Assembly: GCA_964586155.1 (NCBI GenBank)
Contig: CAZPHC010000035.1
Coordinates: 1-64,000, forward strand
DNA: 64,000 nucleotides
Source: SXNM01 sp964586155
GTDB taxonomy: Bacteria > Myxococcota_A > UBA9042
Direction of reading: 5' to 3'
A program made the position numbers and the translations under genes. Each line of letters begins with the position of its first letter. The stretch's first letter is position 1. The notes beneath the pieces are model-generated. The model had not been told where the DNA came from. It did no database searches and worked only from the letters and a program-made list of their open reading frames with translations. Below, one piece after another: positions 24,042 to 33,798 of this stretch.

Positions 24042-25370
24042 ATGAGTGGCCCCGCCTTCCCGCAACCTTTTGGCCCCTACGAGTTGCTTCGGCCCTTGGG
24101 TCGCGGCGGCATGGCCGAAGTCTACCTCGCCAAGGCCCATACCGCCGCCGGCGATCGCCTCGTCGCGCTCAAGCGCATGCACGCCGGCGTCGGCGAGGAC
24201 CAGGCCGCCGTCGAGATGCTGATCGCCGAGGCGCGCCTGGCGATGCGCTTCACCCACCCGCAGATCGCCGCCACCTACGAGCTCGGCTGCCACGAGGGCG
24301 TCTACTTCTTCGTCATGGAGTACGTCGACGGCGTCGATCTCGGCACCGTCGCCCGGGCCGCCGAGGCGCTGGGCGAGCGCATGCCGGCGCCGCTGGCGGT
24401 GCGCATCGTCGCCGAGGTCGCCCGCGGCCTGCACCACGCGCACACGCTCTGCGACGAGAACGGCCAACGTCTCGGCGTCGTCCACCGCGACGTCAGCCCA
24501 CAGAACGTGCTGATCAACCGCCAGGGCGAGGTCAAGCTCATCGACTTCGGCGTGGCCAAGGTCGCGACGCGCATCCAGCAGACGATGGCCGGCATCATCA
24601 AGGGCAAATACGCCTACATGTCGCCCGAGCAGGCCTCGGCCGAGCCGGTGGACGCGCGCTCGGACGTGTTCTCGCTCGGCATCTGCCTGTGGGAGCTGCT
24701 GACCGGCCTGCCGCTGTTCCGCCGGCCCGAGATGTCGTCGCCGTTCGCGATCCTGCGCGCCGTGCGCGAGGAGCCGCTGCGCCGGGTCGACGCGCTGGTC
24801 CCGGCGTTGGGCCCCGAGCTCGGCGTGATCGTGGCCCAGGCGCTGCACCGCGAGCTCTCGGGGCGGACGCCGAGCGCCGGCGCGCTGGCCGACGCGCTGG
24901 AGGCCTGGCTGCGCCGCCATGCCCCCGGCTATGGCGACGACGCCGTCCGCGCCGACATCCACGACCTCGTCACGCGTGCGCCGCCCGGCACCTTGCCCGA
25001 GCGGCTGATCGCGACGCCGGCCGTGGCCAAGATGAGCCAGGAGGCGTTCGTGCCCTCCGAGCTCTCGGTGGTCGCGCGCTCGCCGCTGGAGCTGGCAGAC
25101 GCTGACACCGATCCGCGCGCGGCGCGGCGGGCGGCGCCCGTGCTCTCGCTCGACGGATCTCCGCCGGCCCAGGCCGCACGCAGCGGCGAGGGCGCGTCCG
25201 CGGGCCACGACGCCCCAGGCGCCCTGGCAGCCCGCGCCGGGGCGCCGCCACAGGACCTGCGGCCGTCGCGCCGCACCGTGCTGCAGCTGCTCTGGGTCGG
25301 TGTGTTTGCGCTGATCTTCGCCTTCGGCTGGAGCGTCGTGGCGACGCTCAAGCGCCTCGGCAAGGTCTGA
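24042..25370 (+). CDS. Eukaryotic-like Ser/Thr protein kinase, tail-anchored
   Basis: A 442-residue protein. The kinase domain covers about residues 10-280: LGRGGMAEVYLAK glycine loop, VALK with Lys44, HRDVSPQN with Asp150 and Asn155, DFG at 168-170 and MSPEQ at 193-197. The loop Lys of HRDLKxxN is Ser here, a form frequent in myxobacterial kinases. A Pro/Ala-rich juxtamembrane region leads to one membrane segment (LQLLWVGVFALIFAFGWSVV) at the C-terminus, with no sensor domain beyond it. Likely a membrane-bound cytoplasmic kinase whose input comes through partners. Confidence 0.93.
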   Translation: MSGPAFPQPFGPYELLRPLGRGGMAEVYLAKAHTAAGDRLVALKRMHAGVGEDQAAVEMLIAEARLAMRFTHPQIAATYELGCHEGVYFFVMEYVDGVDLGTVARAAEALGERMPAPLAVRIVAEVARGLHHAHTLCDENGQRLGVVHRDVSPQNVLINRQGEVKLIDFGVAKVATRIQQTMAGIIKGKYAYMSPEQASAEPVDARSDVFSLGICLWELLTGLPLFRRPEMSSPFAILRAVREEPLRRVDALVPALGPELGVIVAQALHRELSGRTPSAGALADALEAWLRRHAPGYGDDAVRADIHDLVTRAPPGTLPERLIATPAVAKMSQEAFVPSELSVVARSPLELADADTDPRAARRAAPVLSLDGSPPAQAARSGEGASAGHDAPGALAARAGAPPQDLRPSRRTVLQLLWVGVFALIFAFGWSVVATLKRLGKV

Positions 25371-25375
25371 CGCGG

Positions 25376-25395
25376 GGCGCGGGCGAGCCCGCGCC
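25376..25395. terminator. Bidirectional terminator-like hairpin
   Basis: GGCGCGGG and CCCGCGCC pair perfectly around the tetraloop CGAG, in the 31-base gap between two convergent genes. No U-tract on either side. Confidence 0.5.
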
Positions 25396-25401
25396 GAGGC
25401 C

Positions 25402-27006
25402 TCAACCCACCACGAGCTCGCTCAGCGGCAGCGTGACCTCGAGCGCGCCGACGGCGACGCGGGCGTCACGGCCGCTGATCTTGAGCACGGTGCCGTCGCG
25501 GCCGTTCAGCAGGCCGCTGCGGATCTGCACGATCGCGCCGACCTTGAGCTCGCCCTTGGCCGGAGCCGCGATCTCGGGCCGCAGCTCGTAGGGCCGGCCG
25601 CCGCCGCCGCGTGACTCGTTGCGCCCGTCGTTGCGCCCGTCGTTGCGCCCGTCGTTGCGGCCATCGCCGCGCCCGTCGTTGCGCGGATCCCTGCGTGGCT
25701 CGTTGCGCGCGTCGCCGCGTGCGTCGTTGCGTGCGCCGTTGCGCGCATCCCTGCGGGGCTCGTTGCGCGCGTCGCTGCGGCCGCCGGGACCGCCGGGGCC
25801 GCCGGGGCCGCCGGGGCCGCCGGGGCCACCAGGACCACCGAGCCCGCCGGGGCCGCCGGGGCCGGATCGCTGGGCCGGACCGCGCTCGGCCGGTCGTGCG
25901 GGCGCCGCGGGGCGGCCCGCCTGGCGCAAGATCTCCATCGCCTGCTGGGCCGCGACGTCGGCCGGATCTGGGGTCTTCGAGCCCGGCGCGGCGATGCGCG
26001 GACGCTCGACGGCGGGCGCGCCGGCGGCGGTGCGCGGGATCGGCAGCGGCCGTGGCGCGGCGCGCAGCGGCGGATCTTGAGGATCGCGCTGCGGACGCTC
26101 GACCGGCGGCCGGGCCGGTGGCCGGGCGCGTGGCGGCAGCGGCGGCGACGCCCGGCGCTCGGCGGCGTCCGGCGGCGAGACAGCCGATGCGCGGGTCTCG
26201 GCCAGCGGGGCGGCTGCGTCGGCGGCCAGGCCATCGCCGGCGTCGGCGCTCCGTTCCGCGTCGGAGGCGGCGTCGGAGGCAGCGTCAGAGGCAGCGTCAG
26301 AGGCAGCGGCCGCGGCCGGCACCGGCTCGGTCAGCGCGGGCGCGTCCAGGGCCACAGGCGCGATGGCGGCGAGCGCGACGGGCCACACCGCCTGCCACCA
26401 GCCGCGCAGGGCCGCCACGACCTCGGCGCCCATCGCGATCGCGTCGTCGCGGCCGATCGCCCGCTCGAGCCGCAGCGATGGCCCACCGGGCAGCAACATC
26501 TCGGCAGCAGCGGGCGCGGCGTCGTCGCCAGCGACCAGCGTCCAGGTGCCGTGGCCGCCGCCGAGCGCCCAGAGCGCGGCCGCCGCGGCCAGATCACCGG
26601 CGGCGAGGCCAGCGCGGTCGACGGTGGCACCTGCGGGCAGCGCGACGAACAGGCGCAGCGCCTCGTCGTCGACCCGCAAGCCCACGCGCAGGTGCGAGGC
26701 CTCGGGATGCTCGGCCTCGAGCGCGGCGTCGCCGGCCTGCAGCACCTCGCGGCGCGCGGCGTCGCGGCAGATCGCGACCTCTTGCCAGGCGACGAGCTTG
26801 CCGTTGCGAATATGCGGATGGTCGAGCGTCGCCACGAGCTCGACGCCCTCCGGCAACGGGCCGGCGAGGTCGAGCAACAGCGCCGTCAGCCGGGTCCGCA
26901 CCTGTTGGCGCGCCAGGTTGAAGCGATTGGACGATCGCCGCGGCGGCAGGTACGCGTCGAAGTCGTCGGCGACGAACGCCTCGAAACCGGCATCAAACAA
27001 CGCCAC
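25402..27006 (-). CDS. Low-complexity protein with C-terminal KOW-like domain
   Basis: About 534 residues from GTG 27006, which has GGAGGG at 5 bases; GTG 27018 is the alternative. Residues 1-210 are a folded alpha/beta-looking domain of unknown family (DFDAYLPPRRSSNRFNLARQ, DHPHIRNGKLVAWQEVAI). The middle is disordered: SDAA repeats, Pro/Arg-rich stretches, a run of GPGG repeats, then RNDGRNDG/ARNEPRRD repeats. The last 50 residues (KVGAIVQIRSGLLNGRDGTV, LEVTLPLSELVVG) look like a KOW/MutS2-type beta domain. The Arg/Gly/Asn tract suggests RNA binding, inferred only from composition. Confidence 0.7.
   Translation of the reverse strand: MALFDAGFEAFVADDFDAYLPPRRSSNRFNLARQQVRTRLTALLLDLAGPLPEGVELVATLDHPHIRNGKLVAWQEVAICRDAARREVLQAGDAALEAEHPEASHLRVGLRVDDEALRLFVALPAGATVDRAGLAAGDLAAAAALWALGGGHGTWTLVAGDDAAPAAAEMLLPGGPSLRLERAIGRDDAIAMGAEVVAALRGWWQAVWPVALAAIAPVALDAPALTEPVPAAAAASDAASDAASDAASDAERSADAGDGLAADAAAPLAETRASAVSPPDAAERRASPPLPPRARPPARPPVERPQRDPQDPPLRAAPRPLPIPRTAAGAPAVERPRIAAPGSKTPDPADVAAQQAMEILRQAGRPAAPARPAERGPAQRSGPGGPGGLGGPGGPGGPGGPGGPGGPGGRSDARNEPRRDARNGARNDARGDARNEPRRDPRNDGRGDGRNDGRNDGRNDGRNESRGGGGRPYELRPEIAAPAKGELKVGAIVQIRSGLLNGRDGTVLKISGRDARVAVGALEVTLPLSELVVG
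25612..25870 (-). repeat. Coding repeats: RNDG-type and GPGG-type tracts
   Basis: At 25612-25660 a 12-bp unit (GTTGCGCCCGTC on the plus strand) repeats four to five times, encoding NDGR. At about 25787-25865 a 9-bp unit (CCGCCGGGG) repeats, encoding GGP. Both are prone to slippage. Confidence 0.8.
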
Positions 27007-27043
27007 GCAACCCTCCACCGTCCATCATCGTCGTCATCGTCTT

Positions 27044-27060
27044 CGACGTCCGAGACGTCG
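27044..27060 (-). terminator. Hairpin downstream of ilvE
   Basis: CGACGTC and GACGTCG pair perfectly around CGA, 7 bases beyond the ilvE stop. No U-tract, so a weak candidate. Confidence 0.35.
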
Positions 27061-27066
27061 CCGCGC

Positions 27067-28002
27067 CTAGAGCGAGAAGCGCGTCAGCCAGCGCTCGTAG
27101 CGCGGATCCTCGCCGCGCGCGGCGGCGAAGAACGCCGTCTGCAGCATCTCGGTGATCGGGCCGCGCCGACCGGCGCCGATGCGGCGGCGATCGACCGAGC
27201 GCACCGGGGTCACCTCGGCGGCGGTGCCGGTCAAGAAGACCTCGTCGGCGACGTAGAGCTCGTCGCGGGCGAACAGGCGCTCCTCGATCGGCACGCCAGC
27301 GTCGCGGGCCAGCTCGAGGATCGTCGCCCGCGTGATGCCGGCGAGGATGTTGGCCGTCAGCGGCGGCGTGATCAGCGTGCCCTTGCGGATCATGAACAGG
27401 TTCTCGCCCGTGGCCTCGCTGACGAAGCCTTGCTCGTTGAGCAGGATCGCCTCTTTGTAGCCGTTCGACACCGCCTCGCGCTTGGCCAGGATCGAGTTGA
27501 TGTACTGACCCGTGAGCTTGCCCTTGGACATCACGCCGTTGTGGCTCGGCCGGCGGAAGGTCGAGATCTGCGTGTCGATGCCGTCGCGCAGGCCGTCCTC
27601 GCCGAGGTAGGCGCCCCAATCCCAGGCCGCGATCATGTAGTGGACCGGGTTGCTGGTGGCGCCGATGCCCATCGCGCCCGCGCCGAGGTAGATCACCGGG
27701 CGCATGTAGCCGGCGGCGAGGCGGTTGGCGCGCAGCGAGGCGATGCAGGCCGCCTCGATCTCGGCCTGGGTGTAGTGCAGGTCTTGCAGCGTCACGAGGT
27801 GGCAGCTCTCGAACAGCCGCTTGATGTGGTCCTGCAGCCGGAACACGGCGCCCTGCCCCTCGCCGACGCGGTAGGAGCGGATGCCCTCGAACGCGCCGAG
27901 GCCGTAGTGGAACGTATGGGTCAGGTGCGGCAGCTTGGCCGCCTCCTCGTCCACCAACGCGCCGTTGAGCCAAATCACCGCAGGAACCGGGGCCGTCGAC
28001 AT
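27067..28002 (-). CDS. ilvE: Branched-chain amino acid aminotransferase
   Basis: A 311-residue class IV PLP aminotransferase of normal IlvE length. HTFHYGLGAFEGIRSY and RLFESCHL open the fold. SKGKLTGQYINSILAKREAV carries the PLP Lys (about 162), and GYKEAILLNEQGFVSEATGE with NLFMIRKG is the class IV signature. GTAAEVTPV near the C-terminus binds the cofactor phosphate. It makes or degrades Val, Leu and Ile with 2-oxoglutarate. ATG 28002 has GAGGAAGG. It is divergent from glmU and has its own promoter. Confidence 0.95.
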   Translation of the reverse strand: MSTAPVPAVIWLNGALVDEEAAKLPHLTHTFHYGLGAFEGIRSYRVGEGQGAVFRLQDHIKRLFESCHLVTLQDLHYTQAEIEAACIASLRANRLAAGYMRPVIYLGAGAMGIGATSNPVHYMIAAWDWGAYLGEDGLRDGIDTQISTFRRPSHNGVMSKGKLTGQYINSILAKREAVSNGYKEAILLNEQGFVSEATGENLFMIRKGTLITPPLTANILAGITRATILELARDAGVPIEERLFARDELYVADEVFLTGTAAEVTPVRSVDRRRIGAGRRGPITEMLQTAFFAAARGEDPRYERWLTRFSL

Positions 28003-28056
28003 CCTTCCTCCAAGCGTTCGTCGGCCCGCAGCGGGGCCGAACGATTCGGGGCGCGG

Positions 28057-28085
28057 ACCATAACGACCTGCCGTTCCCCTTGCAA
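28057..28085 (-). promoter_or_regulatory. ilvE promoter
   Basis: On the minus strand TTGCAA (28085-28080), 17-base spacer, TATGGT (28062-28057). The roughly 48-base leader contains CGTTCG...GCCC and GGGCCGAACG arms (28015-28045) that can form a bulged hairpin near the ribosome site. Confidence 0.6.
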
Positions 28086-28257
28086 CGTCGCGACTGCAGC
28101 GGCGATCGCAGGCCCTCTGCCAGGGCGCGATGGCCACGGCGATCACCGGCGCGGCCGCGATCGCGGCGATGTGTGCAGCCGCTTGCCATTGCGCGGCGGC
28201 ATGCCAATCTCTGGCGCGACCTCGGTCCGCCTCCCCGATCTGGTCCAGGAGAAGAAG

Positions 28258-29691
28258 ATGAGCTCGCCACCGACGCCCGCTCCGTCCCAGCCGCGCCGCG
28301 CGATCGTCGTGCTCGCCGCCGGCAAGGGCACGCGGATGAAGAGCGACACCTCCAAGGTCCTGCACCCGGTGCTCGGCCTGCCGATGCTCGGCCATACCCT
28401 GCGATTGGCCGAAGATCCCGCGCTCGGCGCCGACCGCGTGATCGTCGTCACCGGCTACCAACGCGAGCAGGTCGAGCAGTGGATGGCGGCGACCGCCGGC
28501 GCCGTGCCGCGCCTCTCGGTCGAGCAGGTCGACCCCCGCGGCACCGGCCACGCCATGCAATTCACGCTGCCGCTGCTCGACGGCATCGACGAGGTCGTGG
28601 TGCTCTACGGCGACGCCCCGTTGCTGACGCTGCCCACGTTGCAGGCGCTGATCGCGGCGCGCGGCGACGCGGCGATGTCGCTGCTGGCCGCCGACGTGCC
28701 CGATCCCACCGGCTACGGCCGCGTGCTGCTCGACGGCGACGGCGACATCGACCGCATCGTCGAGCACAAGGACGCCGACGCCGCGGTGCGCGCCACCACG
28801 CTGGTCAACGCCGGCATGATCGCGGTGCGCGCCGACTTCCTCGCCGACGCGCTCGGCCAACTCACCGACGACAACGCCCAGGGCGAGCTCTACCTCACCG
28901 ATCTGCCCGCGATCGCGCGCCGCCAGGGCCTTCGCGCCACGGTCGCCCGCGCCGCCGACTGGCACGAGATCCTCGGCTGCAACAGCCGCGCCGAGGTCGC
29001 CGCCGCCACGGACATCCTGCGCCGCCGCGTGATCACCGCCGCGATGGCCGCCGGCGTCAGCGTCGAGCGCCCCGACGACTGCTGGATCGAGGCCAGCGTC
29101 ACGCTCGGCCGCGACGTCACGCTCGGCGCCGGCGTCGAGCTGCGCGGCGCGACCCACGTCGGCGACCGCGCCCACATCGAGCGCGGCTGCGTGCTGCGCG
29201 ACTGCCGCGTCGAGGACGAGGCGCACCTGCTGCCCTACGTCGTCGCGCAGGAATCGACGATCGGCCCGCTCGCCTCGGTCGGCCCCTTCGCCCACCTGCG
29301 CCCCGGCACCGTGCTCGGGCGCAAGACCAAGGTCGGCAACTTCGTCGAGACCAAGAAGGCCGTGCTCGGCGAAGGCGCCAAGGCCAGCCACCTCAGCTAC
29401 ATCGGCGACGCCGACATCGGCGCCGGCAGCAACATCGGCGCCGGCACGATCACCTGCAACTACGACGGCGTGAACAAGTTCAAGACCGTGCTCGGCAAGG
29501 GCGTGTTCATCGGCAGCGACACGCAGCTGGTCGCGCCGGTCACGCTCGGCGACGGCGCCTACGTCGGCGCGGGTACGACCGTCACCCAGGACGTGCCGGC
29601 CGGCGCGTTGGCCGTCTCGCGCACGGCCCAGCGCAACATCGAAGGCTGGGTCGCCAAGAAGGCTGCCCAGCGCGCGGCGAAGTCGAGTTGA
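28258..29691 (+). CDS. glmU: Bifunctional GlcNAc-1-P uridyltransferase / GlcN-1-P acetyltransferase
   Basis: A 477-residue protein. The N-terminal uridyltransferase has IVVLAAGKGTRMKSDTSKVL (nucleotide loop), RGTGHAMQFTLP and VVLYGDAPLL. The C-terminal left-handed beta-helix acetyltransferase has repeated hexapeptides, then NFVETKKAVLGEGAKASHLS (catalytic-His region), YIGDADIGAGSNIGAGTITC and NYDGVNKFKT. It makes UDP-GlcNAc for peptidoglycan, LPS and the dehydrogenase encoded upstream. ATG 28258 follows AGGAG. Followed by glmS on the same strand. Confidence 0.96.
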   Translation: MSSPPTPAPSQPRRAIVVLAAGKGTRMKSDTSKVLHPVLGLPMLGHTLRLAEDPALGADRVIVVTGYQREQVEQWMAATAGAVPRLSVEQVDPRGTGHAMQFTLPLLDGIDEVVVLYGDAPLLTLPTLQALIAARGDAAMSLLAADVPDPTGYGRVLLDGDGDIDRIVEHKDADAAVRATTLVNAGMIAVRADFLADALGQLTDDNAQGELYLTDLPAIARRQGLRATVARAADWHEILGCNSRAEVAAATDILRRRVITAAMAAGVSVERPDDCWIEASVTLGRDVTLGAGVELRGATHVGDRAHIERGCVLRDCRVEDEAHLLPYVVAQESTIGPLASVGPFAHLRPGTVLGRKTKVGNFVETKKAVLGEGAKASHLSYIGDADIGAGSNIGAGTITCNYDGVNKFKTVLGKGVFIGSDTQLVAPVTLGDGAYVGAGTTVTQDVPAGALAVSRTAQRNIEGWVAKKAAQRAAKSS

Positions 29692-29835
29692 CCCTGCCTC
29701 GCGGGCGTCGGCGCCAGGCCGGCCGCACCGCTTGACCCTTGGCCAGACCTCGGGCAACCAAGTCCACCATCCCGGCCCCTGCGCGCGGCACCACCGCCTC
29801 CCGGGCCTCCCAAGCGCGCATCCACGGAGCGAACC

Positions 29836-31701
<1,866 letters not shown>

Positions 31702-31729
31702 CGCCCTGGGCCGTCACCAGGCGGCAATC

Positions 31730-31800
31730 GGCATCAAAGGGCGTCAAATCGGCGTCCATGGGCGTCCATGGGCGTCAACAGGCATCAATAGGCGTCGATC
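31730..31800. repeat. Seven 10-bp tandem repeats at the 3' end of a gene
   Basis: Units of GGCGTCCATG type: GGCATCAAAG, GGCGTCAAATC, GGCGTCCATG twice, GGCGTCAACA, GGCATCAATA, GGCGTCGATC. The array begins 28 bases after the glmS stop and runs over the stop codon (31785) of the convergent gene. Confidence 0.75.
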
Positions 31801-32675
31801 GAGCCGCCGTCCTCGTCCTCGTCGTCCCGGTCGCGATCGCGCTCGCCGGCCGCGATGCTGCGGTTGACGACCTCGGCGGCGGCGTCGGCGGCGACCTCGG
31901 CGGCGACACGCGTCGCGGCGGCGGTGGCACCGGCGATCCGACCGACCACGTCCGAGATGCTGCGGCGGTGGCGCGCGGCCGGGCGGCTGTCGACGTCGTC
32001 GACCTCCCACGGCTCGACCGGCGGCGGGCTGCTCGACGACGTCCTGGCGTCGGGGCCGGCTGCAGGCTGCGCGGCGGGCTGGGCCGCGGGCTGCGCGTTT
32101 GGCGGGGTGGCGGGCGCGGCGACCGGGCTCGGCGCGGCGGCCGCGGCGGTCGCGGCGGCGGTCGCGGCGGCATTCGCGGCGGCCGCAGCCTCGCGTTGGC
32201 TGCGGCGCGTCGGCTTCTCGCTCGGCTGCACCTGCACCTGCGGCCCGTCGCTGCGCACGCTCGCGCGCAACGTGCCGTCTTCGTTCGGGACGAAGCGCAC
32301 CTGCATCTTCACTTCGAAGCTGACGCTGGTCAGGATCTTGGCCAGCTCCTCGCCGACGTTGAGGTTGGCCAGGAAGATCCGCATCTCGCGGCCGACGACG
32401 GCGACGGCCTCGGACTTGGCGGCGTCCACCTGGTCCAGCGCGCGGCCGACGAGCTCGCGCGGCATGACGGCGCCGGCCACTGCGCGCAGGCCGTCCTCGG
32501 TCGAGAGCAGCCGGTTGACGCCAGCCTCGACGGCGCGGCGGGCGAAGCCCTCGAGGCCGCGCTCGACCCGCGACTCGATCTCGGGCTCGCCGCGCTCGAC
32601 GCGATCGGCGCGCTCGCGATCCTGGCGCTCGGTGCGCTCCCGCTCGTGGCGTTCCCGCTTCTCTGCCAACGACAT
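31785..32675 (-). CDS. Uncharacterised charged/Ala-rich protein
   Basis: A 296-residue protein from ATG 32675. The first 30 residues are extremely charged (EKRERHERERTERQDRERAD), a likely single helix. Residues about 35-150 are a folded domain (ARRAVEAGVNRLLSTEDGLR, PRELVGRALDQVDAAKSEAV, REMRIFLANLNVGEELAKIL, VRFVPNEDGTL) of a type often seen in myxobacterial hypothetical proteins. The rest is Ala/Pro linker plus an acidic tail (DRDRDDEDEDGG). No signal or membrane segment, so it should be cytoplasmic. Divergent from the gp5-like gene. Confidence 0.65.
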   Translation of the reverse strand: MSLAEKRERHERERTERQDRERADRVERGEPEIESRVERGLEGFARRAVEAGVNRLLSTEDGLRAVAGAVMPRELVGRALDQVDAAKSEAVAVVGREMRIFLANLNVGEELAKILTSVSFEVKMQVRFVPNEDGTLRASVRSDGPQVQVQPSEKPTRRSQREAAAAANAAATAAATAAAAAPSPVAAPATPPNAQPAAQPAAQPAAGPDARTSSSSPPPVEPWEVDDVDSRPAARHRRSISDVVGRIAGATAAATRVAAEVAADAAAEVVNRSIAAGERDRDRDDEDEDGGSIDAY

Positions 32676-32848
32676 GTTCGCCTCGCACGCGCGGCGCCGG
32701 CCGCGACCGCTCCACAGAAGCGCGGACGCCGCAGCGCGTCAAGCGCGTCATCACGCCGGGCTCGCGGTGCACGGCTTCGAGCTCGATGTTGGAACCCAGG
32801 CCGCCAGCGACGCCAGGCCGCCTCCGAGACCGCGCGCCGCCCCACCAC

Positions 32849-32877
32849 GGCCGGGGCGGACCGACCCCGCCCCGGCC
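32849..32877. promoter_or_regulatory. Perfect 11-bp GC hairpin upstream of gp5-like gene
   Basis: GGCCGGGGCGG (32849-32859) pairs exactly with CCGCCCCGGCC (32867-32877) around a 7-base loop. It lies just upstream of the promoter candidate, so it may be a regulator site rather than a terminator. Confidence 0.5.
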
Positions 32878-32896
32878 TCCGTGCCGTTCGCCGCCG

Positions 32897-32926
32897 TTGC
32901 GCCCGGGCCGCGCCCCGCGCTAGCGT
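32897..32926 (+). promoter_or_regulatory. Promoter candidate of gp5-like/DUF2169 pair
   Basis: TTGCGC (32897-32902), 18-base spacer, TAGCGT (32921-32926), about 55 bases before ATG 32982. Confidence 0.45.
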
Positions 32927-32981
32927 AGGAGGCGATCCTTGCCGCTCGCCCGTGCACGCGACCGGCCCTGCGGAGGCACTC

Positions 32982-33794
32982 ATGCTGCTCGAAGCCACCA
33001 AGCGCGACCCCTTCAAAGTCCAAGGCGTTGTTGCCGGCATCGTGGTCGACAACAAGGATCCGAAGGCCCACTACCGGGTCAAGGTCAAGTTCCCGTGGGT
33101 GTCCGAATCGGGCGACTACGCGTCGTCGGTCAAGGACGAAGAGGACTTCCGCACCACCTGGTGCCGCGTGACGACCTTCATGGCCGGCTCGCAGAAGGGC
33201 AGCGAGCAGCGCGGCGGCTTCTTCCTGCCCGAGGTCGACGACGAGGTGCTGATCGCCTTCGAGCACGGCGACCTGCGCCGCCCCTACATCATCGGTTCGC
33301 TCTGGAACGGCATCGACAAGCCGATCCACGACAACGAGTCGCAGGGCGGCAAGAACAGCTACCGCTCGATCCGCAGCCGCTCCGGCCACATGCTGCAGTT
33401 CGTCGACGACGCCGAGGGCAAGGAGCGCATCATCCTGCAGAACCTCGTGCCCGCCGATCAGACGGTCGCCGACCCCAAGGCCCGCGACGGCCACTGGATC
33501 TGCCTCGATCAGAGCGGCGACGTCGATCAGATCGAGATCTACGACCACACCCAAGAGCACTACATCCTGATCGACACCAAGAACAAGAAGATCACGATCG
33601 AGTGCAAGACCGGTGACATGGACATCCTGGTCGAGAAGACCATCACGATGAAGTGCACGGATCTCAAGATCGAGGCCAGCAACAACATCCAGGCCAAGGC
33701 GGGCAGCAACGTCAAGGTCGAGGCTGGCTCGAACATGGACCTGAAGGCTGGCGGCACGCTCGCCGAGAAGGCCAGCAAGATCACGTTGAACTAG
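32982..33794 (+). CDS. VgrG/phage gpV-like baseplate spike protein (gp5 part only)
   Basis: A 270-residue protein. ATG 32982 has GGAGG at 6 bases. Residues about 12-110 are the gp5/gpV OB-fold: VQGVVAGIVVDNKDP, YRVKVKFPWVSESG, TTWCRVTTFMAGSQ, GGFFLPEVDDEVLIAFEHGD and RPYIIGSLWNG are classic VgrG sequences. The C-terminal 80 residues (IDTKNKKITIECKTGDMDIL, IKIEASNNIQAKAGSNVKVE) are the short-repeat strand of a trimeric beta-helix needle. The large gp27-like half of T6SS VgrG is absent. The DUF2169 gene begins 4 bases after its stop. Confidence 0.85.
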   Translation: MLLEATKRDPFKVQGVVAGIVVDNKDPKAHYRVKVKFPWVSESGDYASSVKDEEDFRTTWCRVTTFMAGSQKGSEQRGGFFLPEVDDEVLIAFEHGDLRRPYIIGSLWNGIDKPIHDNESQGGKNSYRSIRSRSGHMLQFVDDAEGKERIILQNLVPADQTVADPKARDGHWICLDQSGDVDQIEIYDHTQEHYILIDTKNKKITIECKTGDMDILVEKTITMKCTDLKIEASNNIQAKAGSNVKVEAGSNMDLKAGGTLAEKASKITLN

Positions 33795-33798
33795 CTCG

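Larger units (their letters stand above)
32676..32981 (+). other. Intergenic region upstream of gp5-like gene
   Basis: 306 bases between divergent genes. It contains a strong GC hairpin (32849-32877) and a promoter-like pair (32897-32926); nothing else is recognisable. Confidence 0.6.

Noticed and set aside
29692..29835. Possible glmS ribozyme upstream of glmS
   Set aside because: The ribozyme is known mainly from Gram-positive bacteria and no core sequence could be found in this 144-base gap.
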